A program made the position numbers and the translations under genes. A DNA stretch of 64,000 bases from assembly GCF_036227605.1 (NCBI RefSeq), contig NZ_CP109487.1, forward strand, positions 2,666,001 through 2,730,000, written 5' to 3'. Source of the stretch: Streptomyces sp. NBC_01439 (GTDB lineage Bacteria > Actinomycetota > Actinomycetes > Streptomycetales > Streptomycetaceae). The notes under the pieces were generated by a model. That model did not search any database, had not been told where the DNA came from, and worked only from the letters and a program-made list of their open reading frames with translations. Below, one piece after another: positions 45,800 through 53,949 of the stretch; the first letter of the stretch is position 1; each line of letters begins with the position of its first letter.

Positions 45800-48046
45800 T
45801 CAGCCCGCCACGCGGGCCTCCTGCTCCCGCGGCTGGGTGGGCAGCGCCGGGCCGGGGGTCGTCCGGCCGAGCTTCTCGCCCTCGACGTCCATGTTCGGCA
45901 GGAGTCGGTCGAGCCAGCGGGGCAGCCACCAGGCCGACCGGCCGAGCAGGGCGAACAGGGCGGGCACCAGGGCCATGCGGACGATGAAGGCGTCGAACAG
46001 GACGGCGATGGCGAGGCTGAAGCCGACCATCTTGACGAAGACGTTCACCTCCATGATGAAGCCGGAGAAGACGCTGATCATGATGATTGCGGCGGCGCCG
46101 ACCACCCGGCCGCCGTAGCGGAACCCGGTGACCACCGCTTCGTCGGGCCGCGCCCCGTGCACGTAGGCCTCTCGCATCCGGGTCACGAGGAAGACCTCGT
46201 AGTCCATCGCGAGACCGAACACCACACCGATCATGAAGATCGGCAGCGTGCTCATGATCGGGCCGGGCTGGTCGATGCCGAAGAGGTCCGAGAGCCAGCC
46301 CCACTGGAAGACGGCCACGACCGCGCCGAGGGCCGCGCTCACGGAGAGCAGGAAACCGAGGGCCGCCTTGAGCGGGACGAGCAGTGAGCGGAAGACGAGC
46401 ACCAGCAGCACGAAGGCGAGTCCGACGACCAGCCCCAAGTACGGCAGCATCGCGTCGTCGAGGGTTTGGGAGAAGTCGATGAACAGGGCGGTCTGGCCGG
46501 TCACCAGGACCTCGGCACCGTGGTCGGCCCCGAGGCCGCCCGCGATGCCCCGGATCCTCCCGACCAGTTCCTCGGTCTCGTGCTCGGCGGGGCCGGTCTT
46601 CGGGATGAGGGTGAGGACCGCGGTGTCGCCCTTGCCGTTGGGCGTGGCCGGGGTCACCGCTGCAACGCCCTCGACCTTCCCGAGTTCCTTGCCCACGACG
46701 GCGGCCGCGGTCACCGCGTCCGCGGCCTCGACGGTGACCATCAGCGGTCCGTTGAACCCGGCTCCGAAGGACTCGGACAGGAGGTCGTACGCCTTGCGCT
46801 GCGTGGTGTCCGCAGCCATGGTGCCCTCGCCGGGCAGGCCGAGCTGGAGCCCCGCGGCGGGCACGGCGACGGCGCCGAGGCCCACGACGCCGAGGAGCAG
46901 GACGGCCAGCGGGCGGCGGACGACGAAGGTCGCCCAGCGGGTACCCAGGTTCGGCTTCCGGCGCGCTGCCCGCTTGTCGGCCTTGCGCTGCTGGCGCTCC
47001 GTGAGCGGCTTGCCGTAGTGCATCTTGCGTTCCCTGCGGGGCATGACCTTGATCGGCGCGAAGCCGAGGAGGGCGGGCACCAGGGTGATCGCGATGAGCA
47101 CGGAGACGGCGACCGTACCGGCGGCGGCGAGGCCCATTTTGGTGAGCATCGGTATGTTCACCACGCTGAGGCCCGCGAGGGCGACGATGACGGTGAGTCC
47201 GGCGAAGACGACGGCGGAGCCTGCCGTACCGACGGCCCGTCCCGCGGCGTCCTGGCGCTCCCGGCCCTCGGCCAGTTCGGAGCGGTATCGGGAGACGATG
47301 AACAGGGCGTAGTCGATGCCGACCGCGAGGCCGATCATCAGCGCGAGGGTGGACGTCGTGCTGGACAGTCCGAAGGTGCTGCCGAGGGCGGTGATGGCCG
47401 CGCCACCGATGGCGACGCCCACGATGGCCGTCAGCAGGGACATGCCCGCGGCGATCATCGAGCCGAAGGTGAGCACCAGGACGATGGCGGAGACGAGGAT
47501 GCCGATGCCTTCGGCGCCGCCGCCGGGCGCTCCGTCCACTGTGATGGCGTCACCACCTGCCTCGACCACCAGTCCGGTGGACCGGGCGTCCGCGAGTGCC
47601 TTGTCGAGGCCGTCGTGCGCCTCGTCGGTCACCTTGAGGGCGGGGACCTTGTACGTGGCCACGGCATACGCCGTGGTGCCGTCCTGGCTGAGGGCCCCGG
47701 TCAGGAAGGGGTCGGAGGCCGACACGACGTCCGGCGCCGTGGTCAGCGCAGCGACGAGCCTTTCGACCTTGACCTTCTCGGTGGGATCGGAGAGCTTCGC
47801 GCCGGCGGGCGCCCGGACGACCACGCGGGCGGTGGCGCCGTCCACGCTCACGGCCGGGAACTTCTCCTTCAACAGGTCGAAGGCCTTCTGCGACTCCGTA
47901 CCCGGCATCGAGAACGTGTCGGTGGGTGGAGGCGGTGCGGTGGAGGCGGCGACGCCGAACCCGACGAGGACGGCGAGCCAGAGCAGTGACACCAGGTCTC
48001 GTCGCCGGAAGGCGAGACGGCCCACTGTGTACAGGAAGGTGGCCAT
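45800..48046 (-). CDS. MMPL family transporter
   Basis: A 748-residue RND/MMPL exporter. Two halves each hold an N-proximal helix, a large extracytoplasmic loop and five transmembrane helices. The diagnostic MMPL motif GIDYALFIVSRYRSELAEG lies in half one, and GLAMDYEVFLVTRMREAYV in half two. Members export lipids, glycolipids or drugs with proton flux. Its promoter region has the TGGCGCCATGTGTGT block also found before the ribbon-helix-helix regulator gene at 52.5 kb, suggesting common control. Confidence 0.94.
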   Translation of the reverse strand: MATFLYTVGRLAFRRRDLVSLLWLAVLVGFGVAASTAPPPPTDTFSMPGTESQKAFDLLKEKFPAVSVDGATARVVVRAPAGAKLSDPTEKVKVERLVAALTTAPDVVSASDPFLTGALSQDGTTAYAVATYKVPALKVTDEAHDGLDKALADARSTGLVVEAGGDAITVDGAPGGGAEGIGILVSAIVLVLTFGSMIAAGMSLLTAIVGVAIGGAAITALGSTFGLSSTTSTLALMIGLAVGIDYALFIVSRYRSELAEGRERQDAAGRAVGTAGSAVVFAGLTVIVALAGLSVVNIPMLTKMGLAAAGTVAVSVLIAITLVPALLGFAPIKVMPRRERKMHYGKPLTERQQRKADKRAARRKPNLGTRWATFVVRRPLAVLLLGVVGLGAVAVPAAGLQLGLPGEGTMAADTTQRKAYDLLSESFGAGFNGPLMVTVEAADAVTAAAVVGKELGKVEGVAAVTPATPNGKGDTAVLTLIPKTGPAEHETEELVGRIRGIAGGLGADHGAEVLVTGQTALFIDFSQTLDDAMLPYLGLVVGLAFVLLVLVFRSLLVPLKAALGFLLSVSAALGAVVAVFQWGWLSDLFGIDQPGPIMSTLPIFMIGVVFGLAMDYEVFLVTRMREAYVHGARPDEAVVTGFRYGGRVVGAAAIIMISVFSGFIMEVNVFVKMVGFSLAIAVLFDAFIVRMALVPALFALLGRSAWWLPRWLDRLLPNMDVEGEKLGRTTPGPALPTQPREQEARVAG

Positions 48047-48160
48047 GGCGAAAGAACTCCCGTGTGGATCGGTACGGAACGAGCGGGCGCGGCGTGGGCA
48101 ACGGTGGGCGCCTCGCCCTCGGCGTCACGGTCTGCGCCACCGAGGTTCATGACGCCAGAA

Positions 48161-48200
48161 TGGCACACACATGGCGCCACTGTCGCGCCACATCTGAGCC
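48161..48200. promoter_or_regulatory. Operator-like block upstream of MMPL exporter (copy A)
   Basis: ACACACATGGCGCCAC (48165-48180) is flanked by TGGC/GCCA half-sites (TGGCACAC, GCGCCAC, GAGCCAT). The 16-mer recurs exactly at 48366-48381 and nearly (one inserted G) at 52515-52531. It lies about 120 bp upstream of the exporter start. Likely target of the ribbon-helix-helix protein encoded at 52 kb. Confidence 0.6.
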
Positions 48201-48365
48201 ATCGCATCAAGGTGGCCGAAAAGCGCCACCCGCCCCCGGCCGCGGTGCCGCCCCGGCGCGAGTGCGGGCAGTCGGCCGAACACGGCCCCCATCTCGGAAG
48301 GCAGCCCGCTGGACGAGCGAACGCGCGGCACTGGGCGGGCGCCGCTCACCCCGACGCCACCCTCG

Positions 48366-48392
48366 ACACACATGGCGCCACAGTGGCACACA
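48366..48392. promoter_or_regulatory. Operator-like block (copy B)
   Basis: ACACACATGGCGCCAC followed by AGTGGCACAC. The first 16 nt are identical to copy A at 48165. It stands about 320 bp upstream of the exporter start and 340 bp before the MbtH gene. Confidence 0.5.
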
Positions 48393-48733
48393 ACAGTCGG
48401 ACGGCGACTCGATGACGCCGGTTTCCATCTGGGCGATGTTGTCGACCCCGTCAAGTTCCACCGGCTCGCCGTCGACCCAGCACCGCACCGCGGGCCGCCG
48501 GCATGGCCGGTCGCGGAGGCGCATCACCGAGGGACTACGTCCAGGACACGACGCGATGCTGATGGACCGACAGGAAGCCCTGACGCGCGGGGTGGAGAGA
48601 ACGCGGGCCGCGCTGGTGACGCTCATGCCATGATCGGGCGCGGCGGTCTCGCCGACTCCATCCCCACCAACGGATGACGGTCCGCTCCCCGACCGGGAGG
48701 CGGACCGTGAACGGCTCGAATTGGAGTGGTTCT

Positions 48734-48970
48734 ATGAGCAGCAACCCGTTCGATGACGCGGACGGCCGGTTCTACGTGTTGGCGAACGAAGAGGAACAGC
48801 ACTCGCTGTGGCCGTCGTTCGCTGAAGTTCCCGCCGGCTGGCGCATCATATTCGGCGAGGAAAGTCGCCAGCGCTGCCTGGAACACGTCGAGGAGCACTG
48901 GACCGACCTGCGCCCGAAGAGCCTGCGCGACGTGATGGCCGCGGACCCGGCTTCCGTGGGCATCGCATGA
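48734..48970 (+). CDS. MbtH family protein (orphan)
   Basis: A 78-residue MbtH-like protein: [40 protein letters not shown] and the closing [13 protein letters not shown] contain the three invariant tryptophans of the family. MbtH proteins bind and activate NRPS adenylation domains. No NRPS is encoded anywhere in this window, so it must act in trans or with a more distant cluster. The ATG at 48734 is the conserved start. A hairpin terminator follows. Confidence 0.95.
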   Translation: MSSNPFDDADGRFYVLANEEEQHSLWPSFAEVPAGWRIIFGEESRQRCLEHVEEHWTDLRPKSLRDVMAADPASVGIA

Positions 48971-49033
48971 AGTGAGATCGGGGCACTTCGCGGAACGACC
49001 GAACGACCAACGACCGAAGGACCGATGACGAGG

Positions 49034-49070
49034 AACGGGGCTACCCGGCCATCAGCCGGGCAGCCCCGTT
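49034..49070. terminator. Hairpin terminator between convergent MbtH and permease genes
   Basis: AACGGGGCTACCCGGC / GCCGGGCAGCCCCGTT, a 16-bp stem with one A-C mismatch and loop CATCA. Confidence 0.8.
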
Positions 49071-49099
49071 CACGTTCCGTGCGGTCCGCCCCTCGCCCT

Positions 49100-49897
49100 T
49101 TAACTCTTCGCCTCGCGGTTGAAGGCCGAGCGGGCCCACAGGTAGCCGAGGACGCTGAGGACGACGCCCCAGCCGAGCGCCAGCCACCCGCTGCTGCCGA
49201 TCTCCGTACCCATGAGCAGGCCGCGGAGGGTGTCGGTCATCGGGGTGAAGGGCTGGTATTCGGCGAACCAACGCAGGCCGACTGGCATGGACTCCGGGGG
49301 GACGATGGCGCTGCCGAGGAAGGGCAGGAACGTCAGCGGCATGGGCGCGTTGCTCGCTGCCTCCACACTGCTGGCGCCCAGGCCCATCGCCGCGGACAGC
49401 CAACTGAGGCCGAAGGCGAGCAGGGTGAGGATGCCGAGGACTGCGAGCCATTCGACGACGGTGGCGTTGGGCCGGAAGCCCACCAGGAGCGCGACACCGA
49501 TGACCAGGACCAGGCTGATCGCGGTCTGGATGACATTGCCCACGACATGCCCGGTCAGTACGGAGGAGCGCGAGATGTTCATGGTTCGGAAGCGGTTGAT
49601 GATGCCTTCGGTCATGTCCGTGCAGACCGAGACGGCGGTCGAGACCCCGCCGGCGGTGGCGGCCATCAAGAGGATGCCGGGGGCGACGAAGTTGGTGTAG
49701 TCGCCGCGGTCGCCCGTACCGCCGCCCGGCAGCGCGATGCCGGCGCCGAGCGCGCCACCGAAGACGTACACGAACAGCAGGAGCATCAGGATCGGCATCG
49801 CGACGATCCACACCATCATCGAGGGGTAGCGCCGGGTGTGCTTCAGGTTGCGGCGCAGCATCGTCATCGAGTCGCGCATCGCGTACGTGGTGCTCAT
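49100..49897 (-). CDS. ABC-2 type transporter permease (DrrB-like)
   Basis: A 265-residue ABC-2 permease with six predicted helices. The N-terminal MRDSMTMLRRNLKHTRRYPS precedes the first helix, and TDMTEGIINRFRTMNISRSS is the classic DrrB/NodJ cytoplasmic motif. It pairs with the ATPase gene upstream (ATGA overlap) as a daunorubicin-resistance-type exporter. It may handle a toxic or self-made compound; substrate unknown. Confidence 0.94.
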   Translation of the reverse strand: MSTTYAMRDSMTMLRRNLKHTRRYPSMMVWIVAMPILMLLLFVYVFGGALGAGIALPGGGTGDRGDYTNFVAPGILLMAATAGGVSTAVSVCTDMTEGIINRFRTMNISRSSVLTGHVVGNVIQTAISLVLVIGVALLVGFRPNATVVEWLAVLGILTLLAFGLSWLSAAMGLGASSVEAASNAPMPLTFLPFLGSAIVPPESMPVGLRWFAEYQPFTPMTDTLRGLLMGTEIGSSGWLALGWGVVLSVLGYLWARSAFNREAKS

Positions 49898-50907
49898 CGC
49901 CGATCCTCCTGCACCGTGTCGGCGGATTGGGGAACGGTGGTGGCGTGGTGGCGCGACCCGTCGCCGGTGAGGGCGAGGAAGACGTCGTCCAGGTCCGGCG
50001 TGTGCACGGTCAGTGCGTCCGCCTCGACTCCGGCACTCTCCAGCAGGTCGAGTACGGCGCGCAGTGCGGGGATGCTGCCGTCGCTCGGGATCTGCAGGGT
50101 GAGCTTCTCCTCGTCGCGGGCCGCTGGGCCGAGGGCGAGGCGGCGGGCGGCGGTGTCCAGGCCGAGCAGGTCGGAGAACCGGAGGCGGATGTGCCCGCCG
50201 GGAACACGGCGCTTGAGCTCGTCCGCAGTGCCCTCAGCGACGATCTTGCCCTTGTCGAGGACTGCGATCCGGTCCGCGAGCTGGTCGGCCTCCTCCAGGT
50301 ACTGCGTGGTGAGGAAGATGGTCACGCCCTGGGCGGTGAGCTGTTGGATCAGGTGCCACATGGTGCGGCGGCTGCGCGGGTCAAGGCCGGTGGTCGGCTC
50401 GTCGAGGAAGATCAGGCTCGGGTTGCCGACGAGGGTCATCGCCAGGTCCAGCTTGCGGCGCATACCGCCGGAAAAGGTGGAGGCCATCTTGGCGGCCACG
50501 TCGGTGAGTTCGAACTGCCGGAGTAACTCGGCGGTGCGCCGCTTGCCCTCCGACCGGTCCAGGTGGTGCAGGTCCGCCATGAGGAGCATGTTCTCCTCGG
50601 CGGTCAGCAGTCCGTCCACCGCCGCGAACTGGCCGGTGACGCCGATCCGGGCGCGGACGTCGTCCGCGCTCCGCTCCAGCGAGTGCCCCGCCACCGTCGC
50701 CTCGCCACCGTCGGCGACGAGGAGCGTGGAGAGGATCTGGACCGTGGTGGTCTTCCCGGCGCCGTTCGGGCCGAGCAGTGCGAAGATCGTGCCCGCCCGC
50801 ACCTGAAGGTCTATCCCGTCGAGCACGACCTTCTCGCCGTACGATTTGCGCAGGCCGACTGCGCTGATCCCCTGGGGCGGGGCCATCTGTTCGGTCGCGG
50901 CACTCAT
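49894..50907 (-). CDS. Daunorubicin-resistance-type ABC transporter ATPase (DrrA-like)
   Basis: A 337-residue ATPase. Walker A GPNGAGKTTT, the Q-loop region IGVTGQFAAVDGLLTAEENM, signature FSGGMRRKLDLAMTL, Walker B LIFLDEPTTGLD, H-loop FLTTQYLEEAD, and the DrrA-specific C-terminal domain. ATG at 50907 follows GGGAGGGGG. It is part of the RHH-DUF4097-DrrA-DrrB leftward run and probably co-regulated by the RHH protein. Confidence 0.95.
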   Translation of the reverse strand: MSAATEQMAPPQGISAVGLRKSYGEKVVLDGIDLQVRAGTIFALLGPNGAGKTTTVQILSTLLVADGGEATVAGHSLERSADDVRARIGVTGQFAAVDGLLTAEENMLLMADLHHLDRSEGKRRTAELLRQFELTDVAAKMASTFSGGMRRKLDLAMTLVGNPSLIFLDEPTTGLDPRSRRTMWHLIQQLTAQGVTIFLTTQYLEEADQLADRIAVLDKGKIVAEGTADELKRRVPGGHIRLRFSDLLGLDTAARRLALGPAARDEEKLTLQIPSDGSIPALRAVLDLLESAGVEADALTVHTPDLDDVFLALTGDGSRHHATTVPQSADTVQEDRR

Positions 50908-50952
50908 CGTGCCCCCTCCCATTCGTAGCTGTGACGGCGCAGCGCTCTGAGG

Positions 50953-51801
50953 TCAGGCACCGAGCGCCCGCTGGATGGTGATGTCTCCGAGGCTGGTCCT
51001 CGCATGCACCTTGACGGTCTCCGCGCCCGCCTCGGGGCCTTCGGCGACCTCGAGGGCGCTGTGGACCGTCCCGGCCTGGGAGTTGATGTCGAGCCAGGCG
51101 GCAGTGCCCGGGCGAATCCCGACTTCTAGGTCGCCCGCCTTGGTCTGGAGCTCCACCGTGCCGCGCGCCACTTCCTCGATGCGCACGTTGCCGTTCGAGC
51201 TCTTCGACGACACGGACCCTTGGGCACGGCCGACCGTGATGTTGCCGTTGGCGACCTTCAGTCGCAGATCGCCCGCCACATCGTCGAGCCACGTGTTGCC
51301 GTTGGAGTTCTTGATGTCGGCGTTGCCGCCGACCGTCCGGACCCGGACGTCACCCGAACCGGTGGTGATCTCGGCGTCACCGGCTACCGTGTCCAGCCGC
51401 ACGTCCCCGTGCTGCGTCTTCAACCGCACCGGGCCGGCCTGGTCGAGCTGGATGTCGCCGGCGCTGGTGCGGACCTCGCACTCGCCCAGCGTCCCCTTGC
51501 AGGTGATGTCACCCATCTCCAGCGTCCCGAGGAGGCGCGAGCCCCGGGGCAGCGCGACGTCGAGCGTGACGGCACCACGAGCGCTGAACAGCCCGCGCGC
51601 CTTCGGGGTGCGGATCGTCAGCGTGCCGTCGTTGAACTCGACCCTGCTCTCCTCTGCGGCGCGGATGTCGTCCTTGTCGCCTGCGGTGCGGGGGTGGATC
51701 TCGACCACCGTGTCGGTGCGGTCCGTGGCACTGATCCGGGCGACTCCGACCTCGACGTGGATGGTCGCGGTGATGGGTCCCTGGGTCTCGTAAGAAGGCA
51801 T
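50953..51801 (-). CDS. DUF4097-type beta-helix repeat protein
   Basis: A 282-residue beta-rich protein. From about residue 95 it has successive ~20-residue strands, e.g. TSAGDIQLDQAGPVRLKTQH, GDVRLDTVAGDAEITTGSGD, NSNGNTWLDDVAGDLRLKVA. That is the DUF4097/DUF4098 adhesin-like right-handed repeat fold. No signal peptide is present. Genes of this type often sit beside PadR or RHH regulators and DrrAB exporters in Streptomyces. A role in sensing or envelope stress is possible but not shown. Confidence 0.9.
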   Translation of the reverse strand: MPSYETQGPITATIHVEVGVARISATDRTDTVVEIHPRTAGDKDDIRAAEESRVEFNDGTLTIRTPKARGLFSARGAVTLDVALPRGSRLLGTLEMGDITCKGTLGECEVRTSAGDIQLDQAGPVRLKTQHGDVRLDTVAGDAEITTGSGDVRVRTVGGNADIKNSNGNTWLDDVAGDLRLKVANGNITVGRAQGSVSSKSSNGNVRIEEVARGTVELQTKAGDLEVGIRPGTAAWLDINSQAGTVHSALEVAEGPEAGAETVKVHARTSLGDITIQRALGA

Positions 51802-51973
51802 GGCTGTCCCGTCCTCGTGAGTCTGGTGGTCGCCCCCTCGCTGCGGGGACGCGAAGATGTCGCGAGAGTGATCGGCCTCGCGCCGCCGACGTCGCACTAC
51901 GGGGACTCGACCCCGCCCGGGCTCAGGGGGTGCCTCCTTCGGACCGCGCTCGGCCCGATCCGAAAGAGACGGC

Positions 51974-52501
51974 CTAACTCACCCACCCCGTGAAGCTCCT
52001 GCGGCCACCCCGCTGGGGCGCCGGCGCGTCGCCCTGACGTCCGCCACCGGGCTCCAGCACGCCCGATACGGCCCTGACGATCCAGGCGTTGAGCGAGAGG
52101 CCCTCCCGCGCGGCGGCCTGCTCCGCACGCGTCTTGAGGTGGCCGGGGAGTCGGAGGTTGATGCGCGCGGTGCTGCTGTCCTCCCCTTCCGGCACGAACG
52201 GAACGGGGGACGGGGTGTGCATCTCCTCGAAACCCTGCACCGCGAAGGGCTCCTCCTTCGGCGGCGCGGTGACGACGAACTCGGGCTCCAGCCCACGCAA
52301 CCGCACGTCGACCGAGCCCGGGGCGAGCTCCCGGGTGACTTCGCCCATGGCGTCCGACAGGGCGCTCAGCAGGATGAGCCTGGTGGCCGACTCCAGCGGC
52401 GCCGTGATGCGCTCGGCGAGAGCGCGGGCATCTTCGCCGCCTGCTCCGGCGGCTACCGCGAGCTCGTTGCGAAGATTTGCGACATAGGGCGTGAGGTCCA
52501 T
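51974..52501 (-). CDS. Ribbon-helix-helix (HicB/Arc-type) transcriptional regulator
   Basis: A 175-residue protein. The C-terminal ARINLRLPGHLKTRAEQAAA plus EGLSLNAWIVRAV is an RHH DNA-binding domain with the N-terminal beta strand RINLRLP. The N-terminal ~110 residues are a putative sensor. MDLTPYVANLRNELAV is chosen as start; an in-frame ATG four codons upstream (52513) is possible, and AGGAGG lies too close to the chosen ATG to be a standard site. It heads the operon with DUF4097 and DrrAB, and sits just downstream of an operator-like block matching one before the MMPL gene. Confidence 0.88.
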   Translation of the reverse strand: MDLTPYVANLRNELAVAAGAGGEDARALAERITAPLESATRLILLSALSDAMGEVTRELAPGSVDVRLRGLEPEFVVTAPPKEEPFAVQGFEEMHTPSPVPFVPEGEDSSTARINLRLPGHLKTRAEQAAAREGLSLNAWIVRAVSGVLEPGGGRQGDAPAPQRGGRRSFTGWVS

Positions 52502-52510
52502 GCCTCCTAG

Positions 52511-52545
52511 CATGACACACGCATGGCGCCATGGCGAGCCAATCT
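52511..52545. promoter_or_regulatory. Operator-like block at the RHH regulator promoter (copy C)
   Basis: ACACACGCATGGCGCCATGG with adjacent GGCGAGCC, overlapping the alternative start. It differs from copies A and B by one inserted G. Further GCCAT/GGCGCCAC half-sites continue to about 52628 on the plus strand. Autoregulation by the RHH protein is the natural reading. Confidence 0.55.
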
Positions 52546-52769
52546 GACGTCAGATGCGCCAAGAATAACAAAGATGCAGGTCAGGGCATGTGCCATTAAT
52601 GCGCCATCCTGAGCCATTCGGCGCCACACCCGCAGCTGCGAAGGCCTCCAACCGGAGTGCGGGGCACAAGTCGGGCTTCGCCTCCGCCAGGTCCGTGCCG
52701 CCACATCATCGACGGCCGGTACCCGGCACCCGGTACGCGCAGCGAGGCCACGGCCCGGGCTCCCGGCGG

Positions 52770-52985
52770 GGCCTGTCGGGCCTCAGCTACCTCCCGCGCA
52801 GCGGCGTCGACGGCGCGTACGGGCCGCGGACGCAGAACTCCGTAGGGCACTTCCAGCGGGACAACGGTGTCGCCGTGGACGGCATAGCCGGCCCGCGGAC
52901 CACGGCGGCCATGGGCGTCGCCCGCGAGATCGGCAGCACCGGCCCCGGCGGCGGCAGCCCGACCGTACCCGTACCGCCGCTGTAG
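52770..52985 (+). pseudogene. Peptidoglycan-binding domain fragment
   Basis: The frame reads SYLPRSGVDGAYGPRTQNSV, then GHFQRDNGVAVDGIAGPRTT, a PG_binding_1 repeat (DGxxGPxT ... FQRxxGLxVDGxxGPxT). It ends in a Gly/Pro/Val tail. Upstream coding sequence lacks signal peptide or other domains and has shadow composition. It is probably the truncated end of a cell-wall hydrolase or binding protein. A real short protein from about 52590 cannot be excluded. Confidence 0.6.
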
Positions 52986-53142
52986 GGCAGCGTCCGCGCA
53001 CGCGCCCAACCGGTCGGGTTCGCCGGCTTGTTCCTCAGCCATCGACTCGCTTTCCGATCCGTCCCGTCGTACGCGGTGCGCGGCGGCCCTTCAGGGGATC
53101 GGTCCCCGGACCCCGTGGCGGCTCCTGGCTAAGCTGAGCCGC

Positions 53143-53610
53143 ATGGAGTCACCCCGCCCTTCCGTACGTGTCGTATGCGTCGATCCCGACCAGCGGATCC
53201 TGTTGTTGCGCTGGCGTGATCCCGCGACCGGGAACCACATCTGGGAGCCGCCGGGCGGCGGCATCGAAGCCGGTGAGGACCCGCTCGCTGCGGCGCGGCG
53301 GGAGCTGATCGAGGAGACCGGGCTCCGGGACGTCCCCATCGGCGAGCGGTCCGTCATCGTTGCCCGGAAGCTGAGTTGGAACGGGGTGGATTTCGCCGGA
53401 GAGGAAGCCTTCTTCCTGTGCCTGCCCTCCTCGGCACCAGCGGTCCGCCCGGGCGGACTGGAACCGTACGAGGTCGAACAGCTCCAGGAGCACCGTTGGG
53501 TGCCGTGGCACGAGTTGGGCGGCCTCCCCGACCCGGTCGAGCCACCACAGCTCCTCGACGTACTGACGGAGTTGGCTCCCGACGGCCCTTGGGCCACCGC
53601 CTCGGCCTGA
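53143..53610 (+). CDS. NUDIX hydrolase
   Basis: A 155-residue NUDIX protein. The Nudix box is complete: GGGIEAGEDPLAAARRELIE followed by ETG (Gx5Ex7REUxEExGU). N-terminal VRVVCVDPDQRILLLRWRDP and NHIWEPPGGG are family-typical. It hydrolyses a nucleoside diphosphate linked to another moiety; the substrate cannot be predicted. It sits alone ahead of the P450 locus. Confidence 0.94.
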   Translation: MESPRPSVRVVCVDPDQRILLLRWRDPATGNHIWEPPGGGIEAGEDPLAAARRELIEETGLRDVPIGERSVIVARKLSWNGVDFAGEEAFFLCLPSSAPAVRPGGLEPYEVEQLQEHRWVPWHELGGLPDPVEPPQLLDVLTELAPDGPWATASA

Positions 53611-53757
53611 TCGGCCGACGAGCGGCCGGCGCGACGCCTCCGCGGCGGCGCCGAAGTCGCGAACATGCCAACATTGGGGTGCGGGTGCGGGTCCCGGGTG
53701 CGGGTGCCGGGTGCGGTTCACCACGGCCGACCGGCGGCAACAGAGTTGAGGACACGG

Positions 53758-53949
53758 ATGAACCAACTGCGCCGACGGCGCCGGGGACGGAACTCGTTCG
53801 CCGCGCTGGAACCGCTCCGGCAGGAGGTCACCTCGGCGGTTCCCGAGGTCGTACTCGGCCCGGGGAGCACCGAGGCCGCGCGGCTGCTGCTCGTCGCGAA
53901 CGGCTACGGGCGGCACCCGGTGCCCGAGCACGCGGGCGCGGCCTCGTGA
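53758..53949 (+). CDS. Small protein coupled to the P450 gene (candidate partner or peptide precursor)
   Basis: A 63-residue frame, MNQLRRRRRGRNSFAALEPL at the start and LLLVANGYGRHPVPEHAG near the end. GTTGAGGA precedes the ATG. Its stop overlaps the P450 GTG (GTGA), indicating translational coupling. It begins with a basic patch and has no cysteine. It could be a precursor peptide for P450 modification, a small P450 partner, or simply an unknown protein. The gene order small frame, P450, ABC ATPase, permease is what would be expected of a small peptide-modifying and export locus, but this is inference. Confidence 0.6.
   Translation: MNQLRRRRRGRNSFAALEPLRQEVTSAVPEVVLGPGSTEAARLLLVANGYGRHPVPEHAGAAS

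Larger units (their letters stand above)
48047..48733. other. Intergenic/decayed region between MMPL exporter and MbtH genes
   Basis: No gene is convincing. Two copies of an identical 16-mer lie at 48165 and 48366. On the minus strand about 48370-48530 reads RCWVDGEPVELDGVDNIAQM in one frame, which looks protein-like but has no good start or context. It may be a gene fragment. The part before the MbtH gene (GACCGGGAGGCGGACC) is GC-rich leader. Confidence 0.6.

Noticed and set aside
48062..48415. A 117-residue plus-strand frame upstream of the MbtH gene
   Set aside because: Arg/Pro/Ala-rich shadow composition, covers the operator-like blocks, and lacks a plausible ribosome-binding site.
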